DNA of 13,169 bases from positions 2,353 to 15,521 of the forward strand of contig DCTL01000010.1 in assembly GCA_002329255.1 (NCBI GenBank), in the 5' to 3' direction. Made by a program: the position numbers and the translations under genes. This DNA comes from Patescibacteria group bacterium UBA1441 (lineage in GTDB: Bacteria; Patescibacteriota; Minisyncoccia; Minisyncoccales; UBA1441). The stretch's first letter is position 1. Each line of letters begins with the position of its first letter. The notes under the pieces were generated by a model, which was given only the letters and a program-made list of their open reading frames with translations, did no database searches and was not told where the DNA came from. This document shows positions 5,792 to 12,869 of this stretch, piece by piece.

Positions 5792-6844
5792 TTAATCTTC
5801 TTCAGTCGTAGAAACTTTATCCTGACTTTTGATGCGATCAATCAGTCGAACTAATTTTTTCCGGCGAGTCTCAACCACCTGTCGATACTGATCGGACACT
5901 TGATCAATATTCGCACCCAGCTTATCAACGGCTTGATCAAATTTATGATACTCTTCTTCGAATGATTTAATGAGACCGATAATTTCCCTTAGATTTTCCT
6001 GATATTTAAAATTCTGATGAGACCAATAAATAGTTCTCAGAATAGCAACAAAATTAAATGGTCCAGCTAAAATAACCTTTTGCTTTAAAGCTTCCAACCA
6101 AATATCTCGAAAGTTATCATAAATAAAACTAAAGACCATTTCGTTAGGAACGAAGAGGATGACAAAATCAGCTGTTCCCTCTTCCGGATTGATATAAGAG
6201 CGACTAGTGACTTCTTTAATCTTTTGCTTAACATCTGCCGCAAATCTCTTTAGAGTCGTTGACTTATCTGCCTCGCCTTGAGCCTCTTGATATCGGAGCA
6301 AAGAAGCCATCGGAAATTTAACATCAACATTAACTTGAGTCCGATCAGGCATTAACAAAGCCAAGTCGGGTTGAGTGCCCGACTTAGTCTTAGGATGAAT
6401 CAAATAGTTCTCCCCCCGCACAAAGCCGACGGTTTGAATCAGTTGCTCGGCAACCTCTTCCCCGTATTGTCCGCGTTGTTGATTATTAGAAAGAATATTT
6501 TTAAGCTGGCTGGTTGAATCTTGCAGGTGCGAAGTCACTTGATGTTGCTGCTCTAATATGCTTTTTAGCTGACCAAATGTTTCTGCCCGATCTCGTTCTG
6601 CCACTTCTAACTTTTGTTGGCTGACTTGTAGCTGCTGTTCAATCTTATTTACCAATTCCTTAATATCTTCCTTACGCCCTTCAACGTAATCCGCTTCACG
6701 TTTTAACTTTTCTCGGATAACTTCATAAGACCTCTCTCGATTATCCCGCAAAAGACCTTTCATCTGTTTCAGCCAATAATACAAAAACAAAAAAATACAG
6801 ACGAGCGCTATAATAATGATGATTCCTAGGAATTCTAGAGGCAT
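5792..6844 (-). CDS. rmuC: DNA recombination protein RmuC
   Basis: 350 residues with the standard RmuC layout: an N-terminal membrane helix (7-24), a long charged coiled coil (about 30-120) and a PD-(D/E)xK nuclease-like core. In the core, GQYGEEVAEQL (126-136), TQPDLALLMPD (157-167) and VDVKFPMA (173-180) supply the acidic residues and Lys176 expected of the active site. RmuC limits recombination at inverted repeats in E. coli; its biochemical substrate is not settled. The length is somewhat shorter than the E. coli protein but normal for the core family. It starts 6 bases after the AlkD stop and is therefore likely in the same operon, together with the repair and redox genes upstream. Confidence 0.94.
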   Translation of the reverse strand: MPLEFLGIIIIIALVCIFLFLYYWLKQMKGLLRDNRERSYEVIREKLKREADYVEGRKEDIKELVNKIEQQLQVSQQKLEVAERDRAETFGQLKSILEQQHQVTSHLQDSTSQLKNILSNNQQRGQYGEEVAEQLIQTVGFVRGENYLIHPKTKSGTQPDLALLMPDRTQVNVDVKFPMASLLRYQEAQGEADKSTTLKRFAADVKQKIKEVTSRSYINPEEGTADFVILFVPNEMVFSFIYDNFRDIWLEALKQKVILAGPFNFVAILRTIYWSHQNFKYQENLREIIGLIKSFEEEYHKFDQAVDKLGANIDQVSDQYRQVVETRRKKLVRLIDRIKSQDKVSTTEED

Positions 6845-6850
6845 AATTGT

Positions 6851-7549
6851 CTATCTTTTTAAATAATGTTGCCTTTCAGCTGAAGAAAACTTCTCTAGAG
6901 CGTATCTTAGCATAGTCCGGGGCATCTCACTATGATAACGGTCGAGAAACTTCTTGGCGATCAAGGGATCTTTCTTGCCAACTTCTCTAATCGCCCAGCC
7001 GACCGCTTTATGAATTAAATCATGTTTATCTTTTAAGAGACGCGTTGCTAATTGAATAGTTTCCTGTAAGTCGCCGTCATCAATAAAGGCGAAAGTAGCA
7101 ATGATACTTGAGCGACGAAACCAAAGATTATCTGAATCAGCTAAATAATAAAGAAACCGACGATCTTTATCCTTTAAATAATTACCGATTATTTTATGAG
7201 CTGAGACATCAACTAAATCCCAATTATTGACTGCCTCCAAATGATCAGAGTAAAATGTAAAAATTTCTTTTTTCTGCTCATCGGTTCCTATCTGATATTT
7301 GTTCACTAAAATCAAAATCCCGGTTAGTCGATATTCGTGCCAACGACTTTTTAAAAGTTTTTCTACTTCCAATAGTGGCAAGCCAACAAATTGACGAGCT
7401 ATTATTCTTTGATTAGGCACTCTAACTCCTAAAAAACAATCACCTTGACCATACTCCCCTGGCCCAGTTTTAAAATAGCGACGGCTGACCCTTGCTCGAA
7501 TTGGGTCAGCCATTTTATTTAATTCAGCTTTAACTATTGAGGCTTTCAA
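6851..7549 (-). CDS. DNA alkylation repair protein, AlkD-like HEAT-repeat glycosylase
   Basis: 232 residues of HEAT-like helical repeats, the full length of the family. Key residues of the Bacillus cereus AlkD site are found at nearly the same numbers: Trp110 and Asp114 in NNWDLVDVS (Trp109 and Asp113 in AlkD), an Arg at 145-146 in WFRRSS (Arg148) and Trp185 in AVGWAIREVG (Trp187). AlkD removes positively charged 3-methyladenine- and 7-methylguanine-type lesions without flipping the base. The start is a TTG: it is preceded by AAAGG at good spacing, restores the family N-terminus before YFKTGPGEYGQGD, and overlaps the glutaredoxin TGA as TTGA. The in-frame ATG at 7513 has no ribosome-binding site. 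Confidence 0.92.
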   Translation of the reverse strand: MKASIVKAELNKMADPIRARVSRRYFKTGPGEYGQGDCFLGVRVPNQRIIARQFVGLPLLEVEKLLKSRWHEYRLTGILILVNKYQIGTDEQKKEIFTFYSDHLEAVNNWDLVDVSAHKIIGNYLKDKDRRFLYYLADSDNLWFRRSSIIATFAFIDDGDLQETIQLATRLLKDKHDLIHKAVGWAIREVGKKDPLIAKKFLDRYHSEMPRTMLRYALEKFSSAERQHYLKR

Positions 7550-7788
7550 ATTAAACCTTTGGCTTCTAATACTTTGATCAGCTTGGCTCGATCAAAACCA
7601 ATGACCAGTTGGTCGCCTACCTCGACCACCGGTACTCCAGTCTGGCCAGTTTTCTGACGAAGCTCTTCAATTGCCTCTCCTTGGCTAACATCGATCTCCC
7701 GATAGTCTACCCCCTGTTGTTTCAGAAATTGCTTCATTGGCAAACAAAAAACACAAGTCGATGTTGTATATATTCGGACTTTATTCAT
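7546..7788 (-). CDS. Glutaredoxin-like protein (YruB/NrdH type)
   Basis: 80 residues from the ATG at 7788. An in-frame extension up to 7881 exists but lies inside the end of the upstream gene and only translates that gene's last membrane helix in another frame. The fold is a minimal glutaredoxin: RIYTTSTCVFCLPM gives the redox pair Cys12 and Cys15, TGVPVV carries the cis-Pro, and VIGFD forms the last strand and helix. It is cytoplasmic and should reduce disulfides or relay electrons. Its ATG shares one base with the TAA of the Trx-CcdA gene, and its own stop overlaps the AlkD start, so the genes are tightly coupled. This suggests it is the cytoplasmic member of a thiol relay, though glutathione use is doubtful in this kind of organism. 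Confidence 0.9.
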   Translation of the reverse strand: MNKVRIYTTSTCVFCLPMKQFLKQQGVDYREIDVSQGEAIEELRQKTGQTGVPVVEVGDQLVIGFDRAKLIKVLEAKGLI

Positions 7789-8948
7789 TAGATACCAATT
7801 AAATAATGAAAAGCCAAATAGAACAAAACCAGAGAGCCAACTAAAGTAACCCAAGTAATTGCCTTCGACCCAGCTAGCCAAATAGACTTAGTTAGAACTG
7901 CTCCCAAGAAAATAACAATCTCAATCAATAAATAGAAAAAAAGATAAAGGATGATGTAAAAAATATAACTCGATAAGCTAACCTCGGATTCAACCAAGAT
8001 AGCTGTGAAGGCTATCGGTATGCCGATAGAACAAGGCAACTCAACTATAGTAATTACTAGCGCAAAAAACATAACTGCCGGAGCCAGTATTAAAAAGCTC
8101 TTTTTCGGATTATCAAAAGATTGTTTAAGTCTTTCAGTCGCTCGACGAGCCCAAGCATTCTCAGAAGCCTGACAGGTCGGACCATAACGATAAAATCTTA
8201 AAAATTCTTTAAAGAAGTAAACCCCACCAGCGAGAGTCGCTAGACCAACTATTATTCTAATAATCGGTAACTGTCCCACCAACATCTCAAAAACCCACCC
8301 CCAAGAAAATACTAATAAACCATAGGCTACCGCGGTTGTTAAAATAAATAAACCTCCATAAAATAAAGTTTTCCGACGAGATTCAAAAATCAAGACAATG
8401 CTTAAAATAAGAATTAAGGCCCCAATTGAACAGACATTCAAGCCGTCAACTGAACCGAGTAAAACAGCAATTAAAGGTAGAGACCAATTACTGATGTCAA
8501 TCTCAATATTCAAAATTGGAATTCGGACCAAACAACAATCCTCCTGAATCTGCTCACCGTTCAAGGCTTTAATAAGTGTTTTTTGCTGCTTCTCTCCAAA
8601 ATCATGAAACTGCAAAAAACTCCCTCTCACAAAAGTCGTTGGAGCCATAATTCGATAATCTTCAAGATCATACTCAGCTGCTAGTTGATGGAAAATATCC
8701 AAATCAGATATCGAATGAATATGTAATTCCATCTGCGGATACTGATCTTGGAGAGAGACCATAAAATCCTTTTGTTTGGCGCAAACCGAACAAAGCCGAT
8801 CCTCGAAGAAATGAACAACAATAGGTTCATTAATCGCTATTTCTTCGTTGATTATTTGTCCTTCAAGATTATCTGCCTTAACTATCGGAATAAAGACAAG
8901 AAAACTAAGGATAATGACTAGAAATATTTTTTGAGAGAAATGCATCAT
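7788..8948 (-). CDS. Thioredoxin-CcdA/DsbD-like transmembrane thiol-disulfide exchange protein
   Basis: 386 residues from the ATG at 8948; a second ATG follows directly at 8945, and an in-frame TTG at 8966 lies inside the upstream gene. A signal peptide at about 3-25 leads to an exported thioredoxin-like domain (about 42-133) with Cys53-Ser-Val-Cys56 and a cis-Pro in MAPTTF. Six membrane helices follow. Their first contains DGLNVCSIGAL (Cys173) and the fourth ELPCSIGIPIAF (Cys306), the two intramembrane cysteines that CcdA/DsbD proteins use to pass electrons across the membrane. In the usual motif Pro precedes the first Cys; here it is Val. An extra Cys-Cys pair (138-139) lies before the first helix. 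The fusion puts an external thioredoxin ahead of the transporter, unlike plain CcdA. Confidence 0.9.
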   Translation of the reverse strand: MMHFSQKIFLVIILSFLVFIPIVKADNLEGQIINEEIAINEPIVVHFFEDRLCSVCAKQKDFMVSLQDQYPQMELHIHSISDLDIFHQLAAEYDLEDYRIMAPTTFVRGSFLQFHDFGEKQQKTLIKALNGEQIQEDCCLVRIPILNIEIDISNWSLPLIAVLLGSVDGLNVCSIGALILILSIVLIFESRRKTLFYGGLFILTTAVAYGLLVFSWGWVFEMLVGQLPIIRIIVGLATLAGGVYFFKEFLRFYRYGPTCQASENAWARRATERLKQSFDNPKKSFLILAPAVMFFALVITIVELPCSIGIPIAFTAILVESEVSLSSYIFYIILYLFFYLLIEIVIFLGAVLTKSIWLAGSKAITWVTLVGSLVLFYLAFHYLIGI

Positions 8949-8949
8949 T

Positions 8950-9318
8950 TTAAAGTTGGCAGCCAAATTGTTCTGCTAGATCTTGAGGATCTCGAGACCC
9001 AGTATAAAGTTCTCCGTTAACTTGAATCTCCGGAACATAATTTGTTTTCATCTGCTGAATGCACTGTTCCGTTTCCTGGTTGCATTCAACATAAATAGGC
9101 TCTACTGCTTGATAGCCCCCAAGACTGTTAATCAATTGAGCACAGGCCGGACAAGTATTAGTCCCATAGATTACAATGTTGTTAGCGGCCAAACATTGAA
9201 TTAATCCCTCAAACGAAACGACTTCCTCCTCCGGCTGATGATCTCCCAAGCTAAAAGCAATGACAAAAACAACCGCAATACAAACAAGAAGAATTATAAT
9301 TATTGTTCTATTATTCAT
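8950..9318 (-). CDS. Membrane-anchored thioredoxin-like protein
   Basis: 122 residues: an N-terminal membrane helix (5-23), a short acidic linker, and a small thioredoxin or glutaredoxin-like domain facing outside. The redox pair is Cys56-Pro-Ala-Cys59 in IYGTNTCPACAQL, with the cis-Pro in YVPEIQVNG (94-102). Additional cysteines at 42, 79, 86 and 120 are unusual for so small a domain and may form structural disulfides. The sequence resembles the thioredoxin domains attached to VKOR proteins (YVEC, then VNGELYTG), but no VKOR helices are present in this gene. Its stop lies one base before the first ATG of the Trx-CcdA gene, so the two form a unit. It is likely a partner or client carrier for that transporter. 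Confidence 0.88.
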   Translation of the reverse strand: MNNRTIIIILLVCIAVVFVIAFSLGDHQPEEEVVSFEGLIQCLAANNIVIYGTNTCPACAQLINSLGGYQAVEPIYVECNQETEQCIQQMKTNYVPEIQVNGELYTGSRDPQDLAEQFGCQL

Positions 9319-9322
9319 GATT

Positions 9323-9335
9323 AATGATTATCATT
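9323..9335. promoter_or_regulatory. Fur-box-like palindrome before the thioredoxin gene
   Basis: A perfect 13-base interrupted palindrome, AATGATTATCATT, sits 4 bases before the ATG at 9318. Read on the minus strand it contains 14 consecutive bases of the 19-base Escherichia coli Fur consensus (AATGATAATCATTA), while the outer bases do not match. A repressor bound here would block initiation of the thiol-relay genes. Chance is a real alternative in AT-rich DNA. Confidence 0.3.
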
Positions 9336-9370
9336 GAATGATGTTTTCGATCCGGGAACAATTGATCCGA

Positions 9371-10366
9371 TTAAAATCCAATTTCAGTTACCTTCAGATA
9401 CTCGCCCTCAATAATTCCCTTAAGATTAACCGACTGTCCAGCTAATGCTTCATCTCGATCGATCAATCGCTGACAATAATCTGAGTTTCCTAAGCATTCG
9501 GTCTCTTCATCTATTTGAATTTCAATTAATAAGCCAGGTGCTCCAGCCTCTTCGTAGCTTAAATGCCAAGAGTCAGCTGGAATTCCAGGATTATTGATTA
9601 TCAGCACACCCGTCTTCTCAAACCAAGACTCGACCGGAGTAATTTCTTCTAAAACTAAGTCGATCCCGTTGGGATCAATGCTCCAAAAAGCATTTTGACC
9701 AATATTCAGAGTGTTGGTTGTGAAGTGTAGGCGTGATCCTGTTTCTGCCCAGCTCAAATTTCTAAACTCAGGGTTTAGCACCCCCGAATCAATTTGATCT
9801 TCGATCTGAAGCCCAGCCACTATTTCCGATTCGCCTAGTCTAAATTTCTTAGTTAATCTATCTGTTTCGTCAACGGCTAAGGCATCTCCGCCAGCCCGAG
9901 CAGTATTTAAGGAATAAGCCAAATAACGACCAGAGGGATCCCATTGTATTTCGCCTATTTGACCGAAAGTTCCTTTCGAAGACATTCTAATCTGTCCGCT
10001 ATTCAAGTCAATAATATTAACCAAAGAGAGGTCGGTAAGCATGGCATAAGACGAAAGAGAAAAAGCAACTTCTTCAAAGTTAGGACTAAGAACAACAGCG
10101 TCAAAAGCCAAAAATCTGTCGGGAGTAATCTCTTCTTGACCGATCATTAACGGCTCTGATAAAGAATTATTCCAATTAGCCTCGGCCCAATCTTGCCAGT
10201 CTTCGATCGAGAAGTTTAAAAGAGATTGACCTTCAAGGTCTAGCACCTGAAATGATTCTCGATCTGGAGAAAGATCCACTGATTTTTCTTGAACGATTGG
10301 ATAAAAGCAAATAAAGATTAATAATGCAACAATTATAACAATTACTAAAGTAATAATTTTTTTCAT
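9371..10366 (-). CDS. Membrane-anchored hypothetical protein with beta-propeller-like repeats
   Basis: 331 residues. The N-terminus is a clear membrane anchor (3-23); the rest should be exported. The middle part looks like successive beta-propeller blades of TolB/WD40-like type: ordered motifs such as LSPNFEEVAFSLSS, IQWDPSGRYLAYSL and LSWAETGSRLHFTT each follow the pattern of an aromatic or acidic turn followed by a hydrophobic strand. Only about three such units are recognisable, fewer than a closed propeller usually needs. The last 50 residues (from GLLIEIQIDEE) form a separate segment with two cysteines (ECLGNSDYC) and an OB-like strand pattern. Function is unknown. It lies 52 bases upstream of the thioredoxin gene and 64 bases after MGMT, so co-transcription is possible but not certain. 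Confidence 0.82.
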   Translation of the reverse strand: MKKIITLVIVIIVALLIFICFYPIVQEKSVDLSPDRESFQVLDLEGQSLLNFSIEDWQDWAEANWNNSLSEPLMIGQEEITPDRFLAFDAVVLSPNFEEVAFSLSSYAMLTDLSLVNIIDLNSGQIRMSSKGTFGQIGEIQWDPSGRYLAYSLNTARAGGDALAVDETDRLTKKFRLGESEIVAGLQIEDQIDSGVLNPEFRNLSWAETGSRLHFTTNTLNIGQNAFWSIDPNGIDLVLEEITPVESWFEKTGVLIINNPGIPADSWHLSYEEAGAPGLLIEIQIDEETECLGNSDYCQRLIDRDEALAGQSVNLKGIIEGEYLKVTEIGF

Positions 10367-10430
10367 TTTTCAATAATTGAATTCCAAAACTTCTAAGGAT
10401 AACATAGATCTTCATCAATCACCAAATAGT

Positions 10431-10703
10431 CTAGAAGATAAACTTTCCCTTTTTGATCAGTACTCCTTCTTGCTGCAATCGACGGGCTTTTTCTTTGACC
10501 CCTCGTCGATATCCGCCAATTGTTCCATCGGATTTAATAACTCGGTGACAGGGCAATTTGGGATCTTTATTTTTATTTAAGATATTGCCCACCGATCGCC
10601 AAGCTCGCGGTGAACCAGAACGCTCGGCTACTTGCTTATAGCTCATAACTCGCCCTCGAGGAATTTGATTAACTGTTTTAAGGACTTGATTCTTGAAGCT
10701 CAT
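10431..10703 (-). CDS. Methylated-DNA-protein cysteine methyltransferase (MGMT), single-domain form
   Basis: 90 residues covering only the C-terminal catalytic and DNA-binding domain of O6-alkylguanine transferases. The helix-turn-helix region (VMSYKQVAERSGSPRAWRSVG) contains the base-flipping Arg, and the acceptor Cys52 lies in LPCHRVIKSDG. A Cys at this place separates it from the alkyltransferase-like (ATL) proteins, which have Trp there, although its short length resembles them. The N-terminal domain of Ada/Ogt is absent. It should transfer alkyl groups from damaged guanine to itself. The gene begins 3 bases after the radical SAM gene, and AlkD and RmuC lie downstream on the same strand, which makes an alkylation-repair theme plausible. 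Confidence 0.93.
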   Translation of the reverse strand: MSFKNQVLKTVNQIPRGRVMSYKQVAERSGSPRAWRSVGNILNKNKDPKLPCHRVIKSDGTIGGYRRGVKEKARRLQQEGVLIKKGKFIF

Positions 10704-10706
10704 AAT

Positions 10707-11429
10707 TTAAAATAATAATTTTAAAGGAATATTCGCTTCTTGCAGTAGAGTAATTAACTCGTCTGCTTGATTAATTTTTGTCAGATTATGTTTTTCAAAC
10801 AATCGATCGGCATAATGATAATTAAGCTTATCAATCAAAACATAATCTACTCGATCCCTGATTTGGGAAACTAATCCTTCGGCCCCCGGTAGCATTGGGG
10901 CAATCATTACGTAAGTCTTTAACCCGGATTGATGTAATTGCCATAATGCTTCCAGTCGCATTTTAATCGTCGGCGCCTTTGGCTCGAAGATTTGTCTAAT
11001 TCTTTCATCTCCGGTGGTAATAGTAAAGCCCACCTCAACTTCAGAAAATTGCTTAAGTAAATCAAGATCTCTTAAAATTAAAGGAGATTTTGTCTGGATT
11101 GTCATTGGCCAATCGTGCTCCGCCAAGATGCGTAAACACCGATGACTCAACTGATAATGCTCCTCAATCGGCTGATAAGGATCACAAACGCCGCTCATCC
11201 AAACTCGCCCTCGCTTCTTTTGACCTATTTCGTTTTGGAGCAACTCAGGCGCATTAACTTTAATATCGATAAAATCGCCCCAATTTTCTCGATGACCAGT
11301 AAATCGTTTCATGTATTGAGCATAACAGTAAGCACAAGCATACTGACAGCCAACATAAGGGTTAATCGTCCAATCAGCGACCCGAGAAAATGAAAGAATG
11401 CTTTTTACCCTAATCTCTTTAACCTCCAT
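10707..11429 (-). CDS. SPL-family radical SAM protein
   Basis: 240 residues. The radical SAM cluster motif CxxxCxxC is present at Cys28, Cys32 and Cys35 in VGCQYACAYCYAQYMKRF, preceded by WTINPYVG, which is the layout of the spore-photoproduct-lyase-like (SPL) radical SAM group. Further family features are VWMSGVCDPYQPIE (79-92), the strand IQTKSPLILRD and the VGFTITT strand. The classical lyase SplB splits thymine dimers in spore DNA; most members of this wider group have no proven reaction, and the cysteine SplB uses as hydrogen donor (Cys141) cannot be placed with certainty here. Its position 3 bases upstream of MGMT suggests a link to DNA repair, but that is inference. The start ATG is 16 bases after the CDP-alcohol phosphatidyltransferase stop. 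Confidence 0.9.
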   Translation of the reverse strand: MEVKEIRVKSILSFSRVADWTINPYVGCQYACAYCYAQYMKRFTGHRENWGDFIDIKVNAPELLQNEIGQKKRGRVWMSGVCDPYQPIEEHYQLSHRCLRILAEHDWPMTIQTKSPLILRDLDLLKQFSEVEVGFTITTGDERIRQIFEPKAPTIKMRLEALWQLHQSGLKTYVMIAPMLPGAEGLVSQIRDRVDYVLIDKLNYHYADRLFEKHNLTKINQADELITLLQEANIPLKLLF

Positions 11430-11445
11430 GACCGATTAATATTAA

Positions 11446-12126
11446 TTAACTCGCCTTACTCCCAATATTAACCTGAGCTCGGAAATCGCTTATTACATCA
11501 TGAGCATAAAGAATTTGACTGATCCAAGAAAGAATAACACCAAAAATTATCAATCCCCAGCCGAGATAATTCATCCAAGTCACCCATCCTAATAGTAATG
11601 AGACAACCAAAAGAATAAGTGCAAAAACGTAACTGGTAAACTTAAGCCGAGCGATTATATTCGGTTCCGGATGCTTGACTCGACGGTCAAATAGATACCA
11701 GACAACATAAATAAACAAAACTAATTCAGGCAAAATAATATGCATCAAAATTCTAGAGCTAATTAATCCTTGCCAAAATAAATACCAGATGGCCCCAAGA
11801 GCCAATGCCTTATCGGCAATTGGGTCTAAGACGCACCCTAAGGTAGTTATTTGGTCACGTTTGCGAGCCAAAACACCATCAACAATGTCAGTTAAACCAC
11901 CAATCACTAATAAAAACAAGGCTATCCAACTATTCATCAGACGTCCGGGAATAAAAAACAAACCTGACATGGCCAAGCGAACCGCTGTCAGGTGATTAGG
12001 TTTGATCGAATGTGGGATAAAATTTAAATATCGAATCAAGAAATCATCTCGGACTCTCATTTCGGCCAGAGTGATTTTACGAATAATACCAAAGAGGCGA
12101 TAAAAAAATCTTGTCAAACCGTTCAT
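11446..12126 (-). CDS. CDP-alcohol phosphatidyltransferase (PgsA-like)
   Basis: 226 residues, an integral membrane enzyme with about five or six helices. The diagnostic motif D-x2-D-G-x2-A-R-x8-G-x3-D-x3-D is complete: Asp80, Asp83, Gly84, Ala87, Arg88, Gly97, Asp101 and Asp105 in the segment from LTDIVDGVLAR to LDPIADK. Such enzymes displace CMP from a CDP-linked lipid, most often making phosphatidylglycerol phosphate from CDP-diacylglycerol. The exact alcohol cannot be read from the motif; cardiolipin- or inositol-type transferases remain possible. The N-terminal 40 residues are amphipathic and precede the usual NHLTAVRLAMS entry helix. A promoter-like extended -10 box lies just upstream, so it may head a transcription unit that continues through the radical SAM and MGMT genes. 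Confidence 0.92.
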   Translation of the reverse strand: MNGLTRFFYRLFGIIRKITLAEMRVRDDFLIRYLNFIPHSIKPNHLTAVRLAMSGLFFIPGRLMNSWIALFLLVIGGLTDIVDGVLARKRDQITTLGCVLDPIADKALALGAIWYLFWQGLISSRILMHIILPELVLFIYVVWYLFDRRVKHPEPNIIARLKFTSYVFALILLVVSLLLGWVTWMNYLGWGLIIFGVILSWISQILYAHDVISDFRAQVNIGSKAS

Positions 12127-12164
12127 TGTAAGTCAAATATTGTTATAGATGTAAACGTTGGCAC

Positions 12165-12195
12165 ATTATAACAGCGCGAGATCAAGTTTTTTCAA
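12165..12195 (-). promoter_or_regulatory. Extended -10 promoter upstream of the CDP-alcohol phosphatidyltransferase gene
   Basis: On the minus strand a perfect TATAAT (12165-12170) is preceded by TG one base away, making an extended -10 element. A TTGAAA (12190-12195) could serve as -35, at a long 19-base spacing and overlapping the stop of the upstream gene. The predicted leader is about 30 bases. Confidence 0.5.
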
Positions 12196-12854
12196 TCAGC
12201 AAAGATTATACGATTAGCTTCTTCAAAAAGATAGCCAATTCGAGTTTCTCGAAGAGCCGCTCCATGCTCTCTTTCCAAATTAACAAAACATTCTGCGGAT
12301 TCGAGATTTAAAACCCAAGCACACTCCCCTTCAACTAATTGACAACTGGCCTCAGCTAAACATTCCATGCCCAATAAATATTCACAATCGCTAATAGCTT
12401 CCGGATCGGCAGTACAGAGCTCGCCGCCGCAACCGCCAACATAACAATTCTGTGATTCAGTGCTCAAATCAGCTTCAGCTAAGATTTTAATTTTGCTAGC
12501 TGTAGCCTGGGCTGGATAACTTAGCAAAACCGGACTATCTACCCAAACACTGACCGTTTGACCTACTTGCAAGCTATTAAAATCCTGTTCGGCGCCATCA
12601 ATGCCAAAAATAGGTGTCTCGGTTGTCCAGAACCAGGCTGCGTTACCTTGAAAATCATCTACCTGCCCGGTATATTCTGCTTCCCGAATGCCCTCAGCCA
12701 CCAAGATACGACCAGTCGAGATATCATAAATGGAACCGACAATATATTCCTCTCCAAAATCAGACCCCTCTTCCGGCCGGCTTAGCCATAAATATATCAA
12801 CGATCCCGCTAGTACAATTAGAATAACGATGAGAGTAATTATTTGTTTAGTCAT
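12192..12854 (-). CDS. Membrane-anchored protein with DUF3221-like and eight-cysteine-cluster domains
   Basis: 220 residues. Residues 5-24 form the membrane anchor. Residues 37-126 resemble the DUF3221 (YobA-like, OB-fold) domain: GSIYDISTGRILVAEG at the start and VGQTVSVWVDSPVLLSYPAQATASKIKI at the end follow that family's pattern. Residues 136-190 hold exactly eight cysteines (137, 142, 147, 157, 165, 171, 178, 189) with the order CxxxxCxxxxC, C, C, C, CAW, C. This looks like the eight-cysteine-cluster domain (GCSGQLC, then TTCE, then GQCGWT) seen in some exported proteins. The tail after residue 190 is helical and unassigned. The protein probably lies on the outer face with four disulfides. 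No enzyme activity is evident. It begins 15 bases after the deaminase stop. Confidence 0.83.
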   Translation of the reverse strand: MTKQIITLIVILIVLAGSLIYLWLSRPEEGSDFGEEYIVGSIYDISTGRILVAEGIREAEYTGQVDDFQGNAAWFWTTETPIFGIDGAEQDFNSLQVGQTVSVWVDSPVLLSYPAQATASKIKILAEADLSTESQNCYVGGCGGELCTADPEAISDCEYLLGMECLAEASCQLVEGECAWVLNLESAECFVNLEREHGAALRETRIGYLFEEANRIIFAD

Positions 12855-12869
12855 AGAGAATTAATATAA

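Noticed and set aside
7789..7881. 31-residue hydrophobic extension of the glutaredoxin
   Set aside because: It is the out-of-frame translation of the last membrane helix of the Trx-CcdA gene; the glutaredoxin fold begins exactly at MNKVRIY.
9349..9370. Direct repeat of GATCCG upstream of the thioredoxin gene
   Set aside because: Only six bases, two copies, and no promoter context; expected by chance.
12558..12826. Open frames on the plus strand opposite the eight-cysteine protein
   Set aside because: Antisense shadows with no recognisable domain, no ribosome-binding site and Cys/Pro/Arg-rich noise composition.
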